Source: Antilocapra americana (Eukaryota; Chordata; Mammalia; Artiodactyla; Antilocapridae). From it: DNA of 64,000 bases. Shown here one piece after another: positions 1 through 10,410 of the stretch (within the stretch, counting starts at the first letter, position 1; every line of letters starts with the position of its first letter). Below the pieces are notes generated by a model. It was given only the letters and a program-made list of their open reading frames with translations. It made no database searches and had not been told where the DNA came from. The DNA is taken from NCBI GenBank assembly GCA_007570785.1, contig ML660774.1, positions 9,819,742 to 9,883,741 on the forward strand, written 5' to 3'. Both the position numbers and the translations under genes were made by a program.

Positions 1-683
1 TCTTTAATTGGGGGTGGTCTGTGCTAACTCAGAGGATGGACACTGTCAGCTGTTTTCAATCGAATGTTTTTGGGGGTGCATGGTAAAAATCTCTGCTCAG
101 TGTATGTTTCCACTTTCTCATGGTAACAGTTTTCTCTCCTTCCAGCTCTATCTTGGTGGGCAGAGAGCAGGAAAAGTGAACTGTCATCATGCAAGCATGG
201 CACCTTTGTTTTGACCTGCCACCAAGCAGGCCCCGATGCCCAATTCCAGTGATGGTTAAATCTTAATCACTGCACCCATTATTCTTTCTTTCTGGTGTCA
301 TATAGTGCATGTGCCCTCTCATAGTCAGGAAATCAAGGCATCGCTAACATTCTGCTAACATAGTGCTAGAAAGGCAAGATGGCCTCTCTGTGGCGAACCG
401 TTTGTGTCTCTTCTCCCAGCTCCTAGGAATTGGCAGATTCACCCCTTTCTTGATGTCACTCAGTTTTTCCAGGTAGTCCTGGGAAGGATCTCAGATGAAC
501 CTCAGCCTAGCACAGCATCTCTCTGGCCCTCTGCACAGTCTGGGGTCAGGATGCAGAGATCACCACTGGCAAAGAGTTCAGATGCTCAACAAAGGGCAAG
601 GGCTCTAGTGACAGGTGTCAAGAGGTCAAAACAAAGGATTAAATGTGACCAACTTACATCCTCTAGAGCCAGTATCTGCTCTT
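1..683. other. Unassigned intergenic sequence
   Basis: I recognise no gene or repeat family here. The short open frames at 8-214 and 404-685 have no recognisable domain and are the size expected by chance. Confidence 0.6.
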
Positions 684-1040
684 GACTAAATGTTCGTTCC
701 TCCAGACTTCATATGTTGAAGCCTTAATCTCCGATGTGGTGGTATTTGCAGTTGGAGCCTTCAGGAGATGGGATGAGGTCATAGAAGCAGAGCCCCCATG
801 ATGGGACTGGGGCCCTTAGAAGGGGATGAAGAGACCAGAGTTCTCCCATTCTCACACACACACCACACTCTCTTGTCTTTATCTCTCCTTCCCTCCCTCC
901 CTCCCCTTTCTTCTCCCTTTTTGTGAGGAGACAGCACCAAAGTGTTGTCTATAAGCTAAGAAGAAAGCCCTTACTAGACACCAGATCTCCTGGCTTCTCG
1001 ACTTCCCAGCCTCCAGTTCTTGCGGTTAGCCACCCAGCAG
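684..1040 (+). mobile_element. MLT1-like MaLR solo LTR, 3' truncated
   Basis: The order of landmarks matches the mammalian ERVL-MaLR MLT1 LTR: CATATGTTGAAGCC near 710, a GGTATTTGCAG block, GATGAGGTCATAG, CCATGATGGGACTGG, GAAGAGACCAGAG, TGTGAGGAGACAGCA, and a final GACTTCCCAGCCTCCAG followed by AGCCACCCAG. The usual AATAAATTTCTGTTG stretch near the LTR end is missing, so the 3' part is deleted. A CA-rich run (about 852-868) and a CCCT-rich run (about 886-908) have expanded inside it. No internal retroviral sequence is present. Family assignment is from memory of the consensus. Confidence 0.7.
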
Positions 1041-1139
1041 CACAAATTAAGATGGCACCTCGAGTGTCTGGCTGGGTACACGGACCCATTTACCTCTTTA
1101 CACAGGCATAGTGTGAGTCCCTCCCATGCATCTTTGGGT

Positions 1140-1268
1140 TTGTTTTTTTGTTTTTTTTTTATTTTGGCTGAGCTGCGTGTGAAACCCTAGTTCCCTGTCC
1201 AGGGGTCAAACCCGTGGCCCCTGCAGTGGAAGCACAGAGTCTCAATCACTGGACCGCCAGGCATGCCT
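1140..1268 (-). mobile_element. CHR-type tRNA-derived SINE
   Basis: On the minus strand this reads as a tRNA-Glu-derived artiodactyl SINE: a GGCGGTCCAGTGATTGAGAC A-box region, then GCTTCCACTGCAGGGG and a Pol III B box GGGTTTGACCCCTGG, then CAGGGAACTAGGG. The poly(A) tail is the T-rich run at 1140-1160. CHR SINEs are shared by ruminants, hippos and whales, so this copy is older than the Bov-tA copies in the window. Confidence 0.8.
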
Positions 1269-2048
1269 GCCTCTGATTCATCTTCAACCCTTAGGAAACG
1301 CATGGAGGCACAGTGGTGGGGCAAGAGCCCACCAGTATCTCTCCCACAAAAAAGAATTGTTTCTAATAGTCTCCCTAACGTTTTTGAAAGAATAGAGGCA
1401 GGTGGTCTCCTCAGGGTCACAAAACTTACTCCCAGCCACCTCCTGGGCAAGGTCTGCTTTGATCGACTCACCCTGTGTTTGGCAACAAGGGCATGACAGT
1501 GACCGTCTTGAAGCCTCAGCCAAAGCTGAGACCAGGCGTCTTCATTCTAACAGACACTACGACTAAGGTCTCCACAGAAAATATGGTTTTGTTGTTCACT
1601 AACATGGCTGCACTTTTGCTTCTGAGGCAACATTTCAGCACATGGCTGGATAATTCAGAATTGCCAACTAACACTTGAATTTCTTTTGATTTCAGTCTTC
1701 TCCCTTCAATTTACACACTGAGTCTAGATCTTAAATGACTGGTTAAAGATAACAGATGGGGTTTTTCCTTCCCCAAGGCGGTGGCTGTGTCTGTGAGGAG
1801 GCCCTTCTCTGTGTCTGTAGCAGGGAGTGAGTGGGTCCTGGATACACAGTGTAGTTGGCTGGGGTGGGCAGTCACTGTGGAGTCATTACCTCTGTATCCT
1901 TCAATCCTACACTGGGATGTGTAGGCAATGCCCCTAAAGCCCGTAGCCATGCATTTTGTCATTACCATTGGTTTCTCTTCATCTTGATCCCATTCCTTTG
2001 CTCATTCAACTTTCCTCTCATAAGTTCTGCATCCCATGTGCAATTAAG
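1269..2048. other. Unassigned intergenic sequence
   Basis: No gene or repeat is recognisable. Overlapping short frames on both strands (1187-1523) start inside the CHR SINE and do not resemble a protein family. Confidence 0.55.
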
Positions 2049-2850
2049 AAAAAAAATTGTGGTAAGATTTTTAATATAAAATTTAACATCTTAATCATTT
2101 TTAAATGTACAGTTCAGTAAAGTGGATCTACATTGTTGTGAAGTGCATATTCAAAATGTTTTCATCTCGCAAAGGTGAAATTCCATATATGCTAAATGAC
2201 AGTTTGCCTTTTCTCCTCTTCCTCGCTTCTGGAAACACTGTTTTACTCTGTTTTTATGAATCTGACTACTTTAGATACCTCATATAAGTGGAACCGTATA
2301 GTATATGTCTTTTTGATTCAGATTGATTTCATTTAATATAATGCTCTCATGTTCATTCATGTTGTAGCGTAGGACAGGATTTCCTTTGCAAAGGGTGAAT
2401 AATATTCTGTAATATGTATAGACCACATTAAAAAATCCATGCATCTGCAGATGGGCATTGAGGCTGATTCTGTCTCTTGCCAATGAATGTGGACGTGCAA
2501 ATATCTCTTCGAGATTGTTTTTAATTTTAGGGGGGCTAAAAACCCCAAAGTGGGATTGCTGGATCATATGGTAAAACTATTCTTAATTTTTCAAGGAATT
2601 TTCATACTCTTAAAAGTAGTGGCTGCATTATTTTACATCCCTGTCAATAGTGCACAAAAGTTCTAACTTCACCTCATTTTCCCCAGCACTTGTAATTCCT
2701 AGTTGCATTGTTTGTTTTCTCTTTTTTAAAATATGAAGTAGCCATTCTAATGGGTATGAGGTGATATCTCAGCATGGTTTTGCTTTGAATTTCTCTGATT
2801 AGTGATGTTAAGTATCTTTATATGCTTATTGATGTGTGAGAATTTTTTTT
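2049..2850 (-). mobile_element. Old L1 LINE 3' region
   Basis: The + strand shows the antisense landmarks of an ancient mammalian L1 3' end: AAAATTTAACATCTTAATCAT, TACAGTTCAGTAAAGTGG, a degraded CATCTGCAGATGGGCATTGAGG, AGTGGGATTGCTGGATCATATGG and ATGGGTATGAGGTGATATCTC. It is heavily mutated and has no usable ORF2 frame, which implies an old insertion, but I cannot give a subfamily. I see no target duplication. Confidence 0.75.
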
Positions 2851-2981
2851 GTTTTAGCTATACAAGTGGTATCATTGCATGGACCTAATTTCACACTGTT
2901 TGAAATTTCTCCTAAAAACAAACCAAAACAAACTCTGAAACCTAACTCTAAATTATTAGGATGACTGTTTTACATTCCTCT

Positions 2982-3189
2982 GTGTACGTGCATGCTCATC
3001 GTGTCCGACTCTCTGCGGCCCCCTGGACCACAGCCCGCTAGGCTCCTCTGTCCATGGGATTCTCCAGGGAAGAATACCGCAGTGGGTTGCCATTTCCCAC
3101 CTCAGGGAATCTTTCCAACCCAGAGATCAAACCTGCGTCTCCTGCATTGGCAGGCGGATTCTTTACCACTGAGCTATGTGGGAAGACCC
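2982..3189 (-). mobile_element. Bov-tA SINE with 12-bp TSD
   Basis: The antisense Bov-tA order is clear: CGTGTCCGACTCTCTGCGGCC, GGATTCTCCAGGGAAGAATA, CAGTGGGTTGCCATTTCC, ATCAAACCTGCGTCTCCTGC (B-box complement) and GGCGGATTCTTTACC. It is flanked by TTACATTCCTCT (2970-2981) and TTACGTTCCTCT (3190-3201), one mismatch, a target-site duplication. Confidence 0.9.
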
Positions 3190-3201
3190 TTACGTTCCTC
3201 T

Positions 3202-4329
3202 AGACTCCTTATAAATCTCTGCAATTAATTACCTCCAAATTGTCTTCTCCTCATTTGTTTACCATTCTCCTCCCATTTGTCTCTTTCTTTCTCGTGTCTC
3301 CTTAAGTCTTCACTTAGGTAGAGGCTAAAGTTGAAACCAGGGACTGAAATGATATGTGTTTTCTCCTGGGTGTTAAATACCTTAATTCACAAGTAATAAA
3401 AGCAGATACCTCAATAAGGTAAAATGCTAAATGCTTTTTTTGATAAAGTAAGGCTGAGTGGATGAAATGTTTAACTCTGTGTGAGACACTCTGGAGAGTG
3501 GGCATCACCACGGTTGAAGAAGCTTCTGAGTCATAACTTCTGGCAAATGTTTACCCACCAACAGTGGAAACTGTCCTCTTGGGGATCTTAGACTTGTTAC
3601 CATGGATGTTGTTTGCTAACATTGACTGTTCTCCCTCTCTGCTTATACACACTCCATGCTGGCACCCATCTGTTCCCTCGTCAGAGTAGTTTGGGCCAGA
3701 CATTTCTGCAATTTGAAATGTTTCTGCATAGAACTGTACTTGAACTTGAGAATTTGCTGTACAGAACTTCAGTGCAGGTAGAAGCATACAGCTTCACTTT
3801 TCTCCTTTGGGCAACTCTCTGAGAGAAACTTACAATGTCCCTATTATTTAAAAAAATTATGGTATAAAGCCTGATTTCTCACACCTCTCTGTTATAACAT
3901 TCATCGTGTCAAAGGTTTCTTATGTAAAAATTTATTCCTCATTATTAATTCCTCCTTGATTTATGGGTGACTGTTTGATTGCTATATGCAAATAGTTGGG
4001 ACAGTGGGTCTGGTCGGCTCAAGTCCTTTGTATCTTTTGCAACAGGTTCTGAGATGCGACCCTTGCCTTCATTCCCAGCAGGCTTTTTCCCTCTCAAGTC
4101 ATTTCTGGAACTGTCTTGAGCAGGACCAATTACTGTGCAGCACCTCTGGTGCTCTGCACTTGCTCTGCTTCTGTCACTACCATCCTTTCTCTTTGCAGCA
4201 CTATTATCATCCTCCTGACCTTGCCAGAGTCCACCTGGAAAAGCTTTTGTAAAGAGAGCCACAGCTGTACCCCATTTGCCTCTGTCCTCGACCCTGGTTT
4301 CAGTTGACTTCAGTCCTATGGATTCTCAG
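3202..4329. other. Unassigned intergenic sequence
   Basis: No repeat family or exon is recognisable. Overlapping frames at 3945-4307 on both strands are low-complexity Ser/Leu/His-rich translations with no domain. Confidence 0.55.
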
Positions 4330-4485
4330 CCCCCTCTGTGTAGTCTGCTCTTCTGTCTGGCCACCTGTACATTAACTGAGGACAGGGGTGATATTATACG
4401 TATGTATGTATGTATCTGTCTGTCTAGTATTTCTGCCTCCCTGCACAGTGCCTTCTGCACAATCAACACTCAATAAGTATCTCGA
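4330..4485 (+). mobile_element. L2 LINE 3' end with embedded tetranucleotide repeat
   Basis: The pattern matches the L2 3' end: a CTGAGGACAGGGGTG block, then CTCCCTGCACAGTGCCT and ACACTCAATAAGTATCT, which corresponds to the 'CAGTGCCTGG...GCTCAATAAATATT' end of L2. A (GTAT)n then (CTGT)n run at 4397-4426 sits inside it. Ancient and degraded. Confidence 0.6.
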
Positions 4486-4929
4486 AATATGGTAAGTAAG
4501 CATTCTTAAAATTTTGTCTGCAGGAAGTAACAAACTGAGCTCTTGGAAGCAGGGATAGGTCCTAAGATTAATTTTCCGCTTCTCACAGAACTTAACAATA
4601 CTTTATGCATAAATGTTAGTAAACAAATAGACAAAAGAAGATAAATGTAAAGCGAAAATAGTACAGTTATTAGCTCACAGATTCCAGTGACAGAAATCTG
4701 AGTTCAAATTCAGTCCTTGGATGATGGATTGGGGCCATAAGTCCTCCTCCATATAATTCTTTCCATCCATCTCTTTCTTATATGGGATTCGTTTTTTATT
4801 CTATTTTGTCCATTTTTTTCTGTTTCATTTTTTTCCTATCACCTGCCTTGTTCTTCTTTCTCTTCCCCTGAATATGCTTGTAGACACATGTGTGTGCCGT
4901 GTATGTTTGGGAGCAAGTATGGATGGTTT

Positions 4930-5136
4930 GGGCTTCCCAGGTAGTGCCAGTGGTAAAGAATCTGCCTGCCCATGCAGGAGACACAGAGACGTGGGTTCGA
5001 TCCCTGGGTCGGAAAAATCCCCTAGAGGAGGAAATGGCACCTTGCTCCAGTATTTGTGCCTGGAGAATCCCACGGACAGAGGAGCGTGGCGGGCTACAGT
5101 CCATGGGGTCACAAAGACTCAGACACGACTGAGAAC
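4930..5136 (+). mobile_element. Bov-tA SINE
   Basis: The element starts with GGGCTTCCCAGGTAGTGCCA and continues through the tRNA-derived head (AAAGAATCTGCCTGC), an intact Pol III B box GGGTTCGATCCCTGG (near 4995), GGAGGAGGAAATGGCA, GCCTGGAGAATCCCACGGAC and CAGACACGACTGAG. The intact B box suggests a fairly young copy. Flanking duplications are not obvious. Confidence 0.9.
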
Positions 5137-6320
5137 ACACATGCACGCAATGGGCAGTTTGCTGACCATGAGACCGTCTGAATGTAACTACGGAAAATTA
5201 GAAGCTGAGACTAACAGTGAATTCAAATGCGTTTAACAACACAAACATAAATAAAATGATACAAAAGGTAAGAAGAGTTAAGCAGACTAACAGTAAATTT
5301 ATTATAGTTCGACTTCCTCTTCTTTTGAGACTTGAACATTCGTATCCTTCTGTTTTATGTTTGCCCATTCTCCCCTGTTCCCCTCGGCTTTTTCCGCCCT
5401 CTCTCATCCACAAGTCATCTTTTCAATACTACTTTAGTTTGTTGTTAAAACCAAATTTACTTTAACTTCTGAATCGTGGGAGAAAAGGAGATTGTTTTTT
5501 GGAATGGAAATCAGGACAGGTTCAAGACATTCGAAAAATAAGGGCCTAGGTCGTCCAGGCTCCCCTCCAGCTCAGTGGGAGCTGTGGTCCCGAGTGTGGG
5601 GCCCCAATAGTTGCTGTGAGCCCGCTGTAGGCATGAGGCAAGGAAGGGGCAGCGAGGGGCCATCAGTCAAGAGAAATGTGACTGAGTTCTGCTCGCTGTG
5701 TCCACGTTTTCTTTCCCTGTCATGTAATTAACCCACTATTTTCTTATTTCTGTGGTCTGCTTTTAAAATACAGCAATCTCGTTGTTCTTTTAATCTTTGT
5801 TTTCTCTTGTTACCTTGGTGCCACTGAGGGGGATAATCCCTGCTGTTGAATGTTCCCATGGATACATAAAGTAAGCATTTCTCAATACATTTAACTATTA
5901 GAAATCATAGGTTCTCAAGGAATAAATGACTGGCTAATTCAACCATTTGAAGAGCACATTTTTAAAGCAGAAGGAAAAGGGCTCATTCTGGATTCTTTCC
6001 ATTCCGTCATGCCCCTCTCAGAGTGCGAATCCCAGGACAGAACACCTCAGAGAATTCCTCTGAAATGCAGAAACCTTCCTTGGCTTTCTCTCAGATACTT
6101 TCAGCCCTTTCAGAATGATTGATGTCACTTAGCAATGCTTTAGATTGAATTAGTAGCATAGAATCAGCCACCTTTGCTTCTTTTCTTAATAAGGGCCAGT
6201 ACAGTGTATTCTTTTCTGAAGCTGATTTGCTTTTCAATGATAACTGATATTTCAATAATTTGTGGATGGGTCATTTTGACTTGAAAGTAATTTGAAGAGT
6301 CTAAGAAATATATAGACCTC
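5137..6320. other. Unassigned intergenic sequence
   Basis: AT-rich, with no recognisable repeat or coding pattern. Frames at 5198-5413 (-), 5217-5465 (+) and 5492-5731 (+) lack any domain. Confidence 0.55.
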
Positions 6321-6890
6321 ATGACATGTATCATTTCAGTCAGTTCAGTTGCTCAGTCGTGTCTAACTCTTTGCTACTCCATGAACTGCAGCACGCCAGG
6401 CCTCCCTGTCCATCACCAACTCTCGGAGTCCACCCAAACCCATGGCTATCGAGTCGATAATGCCATCCAGCCATCTCATCCTCTGTCATCCCTTCTCCTC
6501 CTGGCCTCAATCTTTCCCAGCATCAGGGTCTTTTCTAATGAGTCAGCTCTTGGCATCAGGTGGCCAAAGTATTGGAGTTTCAGCTTCAGCATCAGTCCTT
6601 CCAATGAACACTCAGGACTGATGTCCTTTAGGATGGACCGGTTGGATCTCCTTGTAGTCCAAGGGACTCTCCAGAGTCTTCTTCAACACCACAGTTCAAA
6701 AGCATCAATTCTTTGGTGCTGAGCTTTCTTTATAGTCCAACTCTCACATCCATGCATGACCACTGGAAAAACCACAGCCTTAACTATACAGACCTTTGTT
6801 GGCAAAGTACTGTTTCTGCTTTTTAATATACTATCTAGGTTGGTCATAACTTTCCTTCCAAGGAGTAAGCATCTTGTAAATTTCATGGCT

Positions 6891-9563
6891 TCAATCACCA
6901 TCTGCAGTGATTTTGGAGCCCAGAAAAATAAAGTCAGCCACTGTTTCCCCTGTTTCCCCATCTATCTGCCATGAAGTGATGGGACCGGATGCCATGATCT
7001 TAGTTTTCTGAATGTTGAGCTTTAAGCCAACTTTTTCACTCTCCTCTTTCACGTTCATCAAGAGTCTCTTTAGTTCTTCTTCACTTTCTGCCATAAGGGT
7101 GGTGTCATCTGCATCTCTGAGGTTATTGATATTTCTCCCAGCAATCTTGATTCCAGCTTGTGCTTCTTCCAGCCCAGCGTTTCTCATGATGTACTCTGCA
7201 TAAAAATTAAATAAGCAGGGTGACAATATACAGCCTTGATGTACTCCTTTCCCTATTTGGAACCAGTCCATTGTTCTATGTACAGTTCTAACTGTTGCTT
7301 CCTGACCTGCATACAGGTTTCTCAAGAGGCAGGTCAGATGGTCTGGTATGCCCATCTTTTTCAGAATTTTCTAGTTTATTGTGATCCACACAGTCAAAGG
7401 CTTTGGCATAGTCAATAAAGCAGAAATATATGTTTTCTGGAACTCTCTTGCTTTTTAGATGATCCGGTGGATATTGGCAATTTGATCTCTGATTCCTCTG
7501 CCTTTTCTAAAACCAGCTTGAGCATCTGGTTTTAGAAGTTCACGGTTCACATATTGCTGAAGCCTGGCTTGGAGAATTTTGAGCATCACTTTACTAGTGT
7601 GTGAGATGAGTGCAGTTGTGTGGTAGTTTGAGCATTCTTTGGCATTGCCTTTCTTTGGGATTGGAATGAAAACTGACCTTTTCCAGTCCTGTGGCCACTG
7701 CTGAGTTTTCCAAATTTGCTGGCATATTGAGTGCAGCACCTTCACAGCGTCATCTTTCAGGATTTGAAATAGCTCAACTGGAATTTCATCACTTCCACTA
7801 GATTTGTTCATAGTGATACTTCCTAAGGCCCACTTTGACTTCACATTCCAGGATGTCTGGCTCTGGGTGAGTGATCACACCATCGTGATTATCTGGGTCA
7901 TGAAGATCTTTTTTTTTTTTTTTTTTAATCACAATGTATGGACTTTATTTGGGTCCTGATTCAAATAAGCAAACTATTAAAAATTATGAGACATACAAGA
8001 AGATACAAATGTCAGTTTGGATAGTGGCTGATATTAAGGAATTACTAGCTGTTTTTAACTCTGATAATGGTATTGCTTATATTTTTATAGGAGTCCTTAT
8101 CTTTTAGAGATCCATGCTGAAATGTTTACAGATGTTTACAATCCTTTTAGAATTTTCTTTAGAAAACTTGATGTGGGGGATAAAGTTAAAGTATACATAT
8201 GTAAGATTTGTTCTGAGTTGAAAATGGTTGAAGATGGGTGTTTTGCATATTGAATGTTTATTCTTCTTATTCCATCTTCTTTGAATAGGCTTAGAATTTT
8301 TTTTTAATTTTTTTTATTGTTTTTGCCATACATTGTCATGATATCACCATGGGTTTACATATGCTTCCCCTCCAGAACCCCCCTCCCTCCTCCCTCCCCC
8401 CCGGGAAATCTCGCTGTACCAGCGAAGATCTTTTTTTGTAGTTTTCTTCTGTGTATTCTTGCCAACTCTTTTTCATATCTTCTGCTTCTGTTAGGTTCCT
8501 ACCAATTCTGTCCTTTATTGAGCCCATCTTTGCATGAAATGTTCCCTTGGTATCTCTAAATTTTCTTGAAGAGATCTCTAGTCTTTCCCATTCTGTTGTT
8601 TTCCTCTATTTCTTTGCATTGATTGCTGAGGAAGGCTTTCTTATCTCTCCTTGCTATTCTTTGGAACTATGCATTCAAATGGGTATATCTTTCCTTTTCT
8701 CCTTTGCTTTTCACTTCTCTTCTTTTCACAGCTATTTGTAAGGCCTCCTAAGACAGCCATTTTGCTTTTTTGCATTTCTTTTTCTTGGGAGTGGTCTTGA
8801 TTCCTGTCTCCTGTACATTGTCATGAACCTCCATCCATAGTTCATCAGGCGTTCTGTCTACCAGATCTAGTCCTTTAAATCTATTTCTCACTTCCACTGT
8901 ATAATCATAAGGGATTTGATTTAGGTCATACATGAATGGTCTAGTGGTTTTCTCCATTTTCTTCAATTCAAATCTGAATTTGGCAATAAGGAGTTCATGA
9001 TCTGAGCCACAGTCAGCTCCCAGTCTTGTTTTTGCTGACTGTATAGAGCTTCTCCATCTTTGGCTGCAAAGAATATAATCAGTGTGATTTCGTTGTCAAT
9101 CATCTGGTGATGTCCATGTGTAGAGTCTTCTCTTGTGTTGTTGGAAGAGGGTGTTTCCTATGACCAGTGCATTCTCTTGGCAGAACTCTATTAGCCTTTG
9201 CCCTGCTTCATTCTGTACTCCAAGGCCAAATTTGCCTGTTACTCCAGGTGTCTCTTGACTTCCTCCTTTTGCATTCCAGCCCCCTATAATGAAAAGGACA
9301 TCTTTTTTGGGTGTTAATTTTAGAAGGTCTTGTAGGTCTTCATAGAACTGTCCAACTTCTTCAGTGTAACTGGTAGAGGGATAGACTTGAATTACCATGA
9401 TATTGAATGGTTTGCCTTGGAAGCAAAGAGAGATCATTCTGTCGTTCTTGAGATTGCGTCCAACTACTGCATTTTGGACTCTTTTTTTTGACTGTGATGG
9501 CTACTCCATTTCTTCTAAGGGATTCCTGCCCACAGTAGTAGATATAATGGTCATCTGAGTTAA
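6891..9563 (-). pseudogene. BovB ORF2 remnant: endonuclease + reverse transcriptase, inactivated
   Basis: BovB ORF2 encodes an APE-type endonuclease followed by a reverse transcriptase that retrotransposes BovB and drives Bov-tA SINEs. The order is preserved from right to left. Endonuclease pieces are at 9361-9570 (FNSDDHYIYYCGQ) and 9096-9437 (PKKDVLFII...NAK, TWTSPD). The linker with the Lys-rich PKKKKCKKAKW is at 8748-8966. RT pieces are at 7455-7844 (PIPKKGNAKEC, AGFRKGRG) and 6891-7355 (QGCILSPCLFN). RT motif A (FIDYAKAFD) is readable at about 7383-7427 in another frame. It is dead for several reasons: frame changes, the L1 insertion, endonuclease GDWNAK reads GGWNAK (Gly codon 9279-9281), and catalytic YADD reads DADD (7104-7115). 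Confidence 0.9.
7916..8423 (-). mobile_element. Young L1 insertion: 3' end plus transduced 3' flank
   Basis: The BovB is split by about 508 bp flanked by GAAGATCTTTTTTT at 7902-7915 and 8424-8437. The uninterrupted equivalent is visible in another BovB copy at 36031-36043. In the element's sense (minus) direction it consists of about 105 bp of L1 3' UTR with its G-rich tract (8319-8423), an internal A-rich tail (8297-8318), about 370 bp that is not L1 (7927-8296), and a terminal poly(A) of at least 11 bases (T run 7909-7926, shared with the TSD). An AATAAA signal (complement at 7944-7949) lies 17 nt before the terminal poly(A). This is the structure of an L1 3' transduction. Confidence 0.85.
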
Positions 9564-9668
9564 ATGACATGTATGAGGGACCTTATTTGCAGACCCCTGG
9601 GAATAATGACATGACTCCCTTCACAATGAAAATCAAGTGAACTTTACTGACATTGTATGTATATATAT

Positions 9669-9862
9669 TAAGTCAGTTCAGTCATGTCCAACTCTTTGTG
9701 ACCCCATGGATTGTAGCCCACCAGGATTCTCTGTCCATAGGATTTTCCCTGCAAAATACTGGAGTGGGTGGCCATTTCCTTCTCCAGAGGATCTTCCTGA
9801 CCCAGGGACTGAACGTCAGTCTCTTACGTCTGCTGCATTGGCAGGTGGGTTTTTTAGCACTA
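9669..9862 (-). mobile_element. Bov-tA SINE
   Basis: Antisense Bov-tA landmarks are CAGTCATGTCCAACTCTTTG, GACCCCATGGATTGTAGCCC, AAAATACTGGAGTGGGTGGCC and GGATCTTCCTGACCCAGGGA. The tRNA-derived head is degraded at the right end (GGTTTTTTAGCACTAG replaces the usual CTTTACCACTGAGCC). Confidence 0.85.
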
Positions 9863-10340
9863 GCATGGTACAAAATTATTTCCTAGAAACAGGGAAATGG
9901 CTTTAAAGTTCATGTGCTGATGACACAGCATTACTTCAAGATAATATAAATTTGTAATATATCTTATTCCGCTTGCCTTTAAATAGCAGACTGGCATTTT
10001 TACCAAGTCTTAACCTAGTGCTCCAGACTTTTTTTTTTTAATGAAGTGTGTATACTTTCTAATGTGAATTAAAAAAGAAACCTATTAACTCAATAGCATT
10101 CCTTCAGTTAAACATGTTTTATATAGTGATCTATAAATGAGGAAAAACTCAACCGCCTAAACAACAACAGCAGCAGAGTCTAGGAAAAGTGACATTATTT
10201 TTTACTGATCCAATTGGCAAGGATCAAAATAAAATATACAATAAAGAACAAGGAAAGAACCACCTCATATACTGTTTGTGGGAGGGTAGTTTTGTGTAAC
10301 GTATATAGAACACAATTTGTCAATGTTTGTTAAATAAATG

Positions 10341-10410
10341 GCTTCCCTGATGGCTCAAATGATAAAGAATCTGCCTGCAACACAGGAGACCTGGGTTTGA
10401 TCCATGGATA
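10341..10410 (+). mobile_element. Bov-tA head fragment
   Basis: Only the tRNA-derived head is present: GGCTTCCCTGATGGCTCAAA, GATAAAGAATCTGCCTGC and CCTGGGTTTGATCCATGG (B box). The sequence then leaves the SINE abruptly. It is either a 3' truncated copy or one cut by a deletion. Confidence 0.75.

Larger units (their letters stand above)
6332..9563 (-). mobile_element. Long BovB (RTE) LINE, interrupted by a young L1 insertion
   Basis: This is the longest BovB in the window, about 2.7 kb of BovB after removing the insertion at 7916-8423. Its 3' end (CAGTTCAGTTGCTCAGTCGTG on the + strand) is at 6332 and it is 5' truncated just inside the endonuclease domain. An 11-bp target duplication ATGACATGTAT lies at 6321-6331 and 9564-9574, so both ends are original. 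The ORF2 parts are in the right order but in several frames (see the pseudogene entry). The 36-kb copy lacks the internal insertion and serves as the empty-site comparison. Confidence 0.95.

Noticed and set aside
10147..10178. CTAAACAACAACAGCAGCAG, like the end of a Bov SINE
   Set aside because: Only about 30 bp, with no SINE body upstream; it could be a simple repeat.
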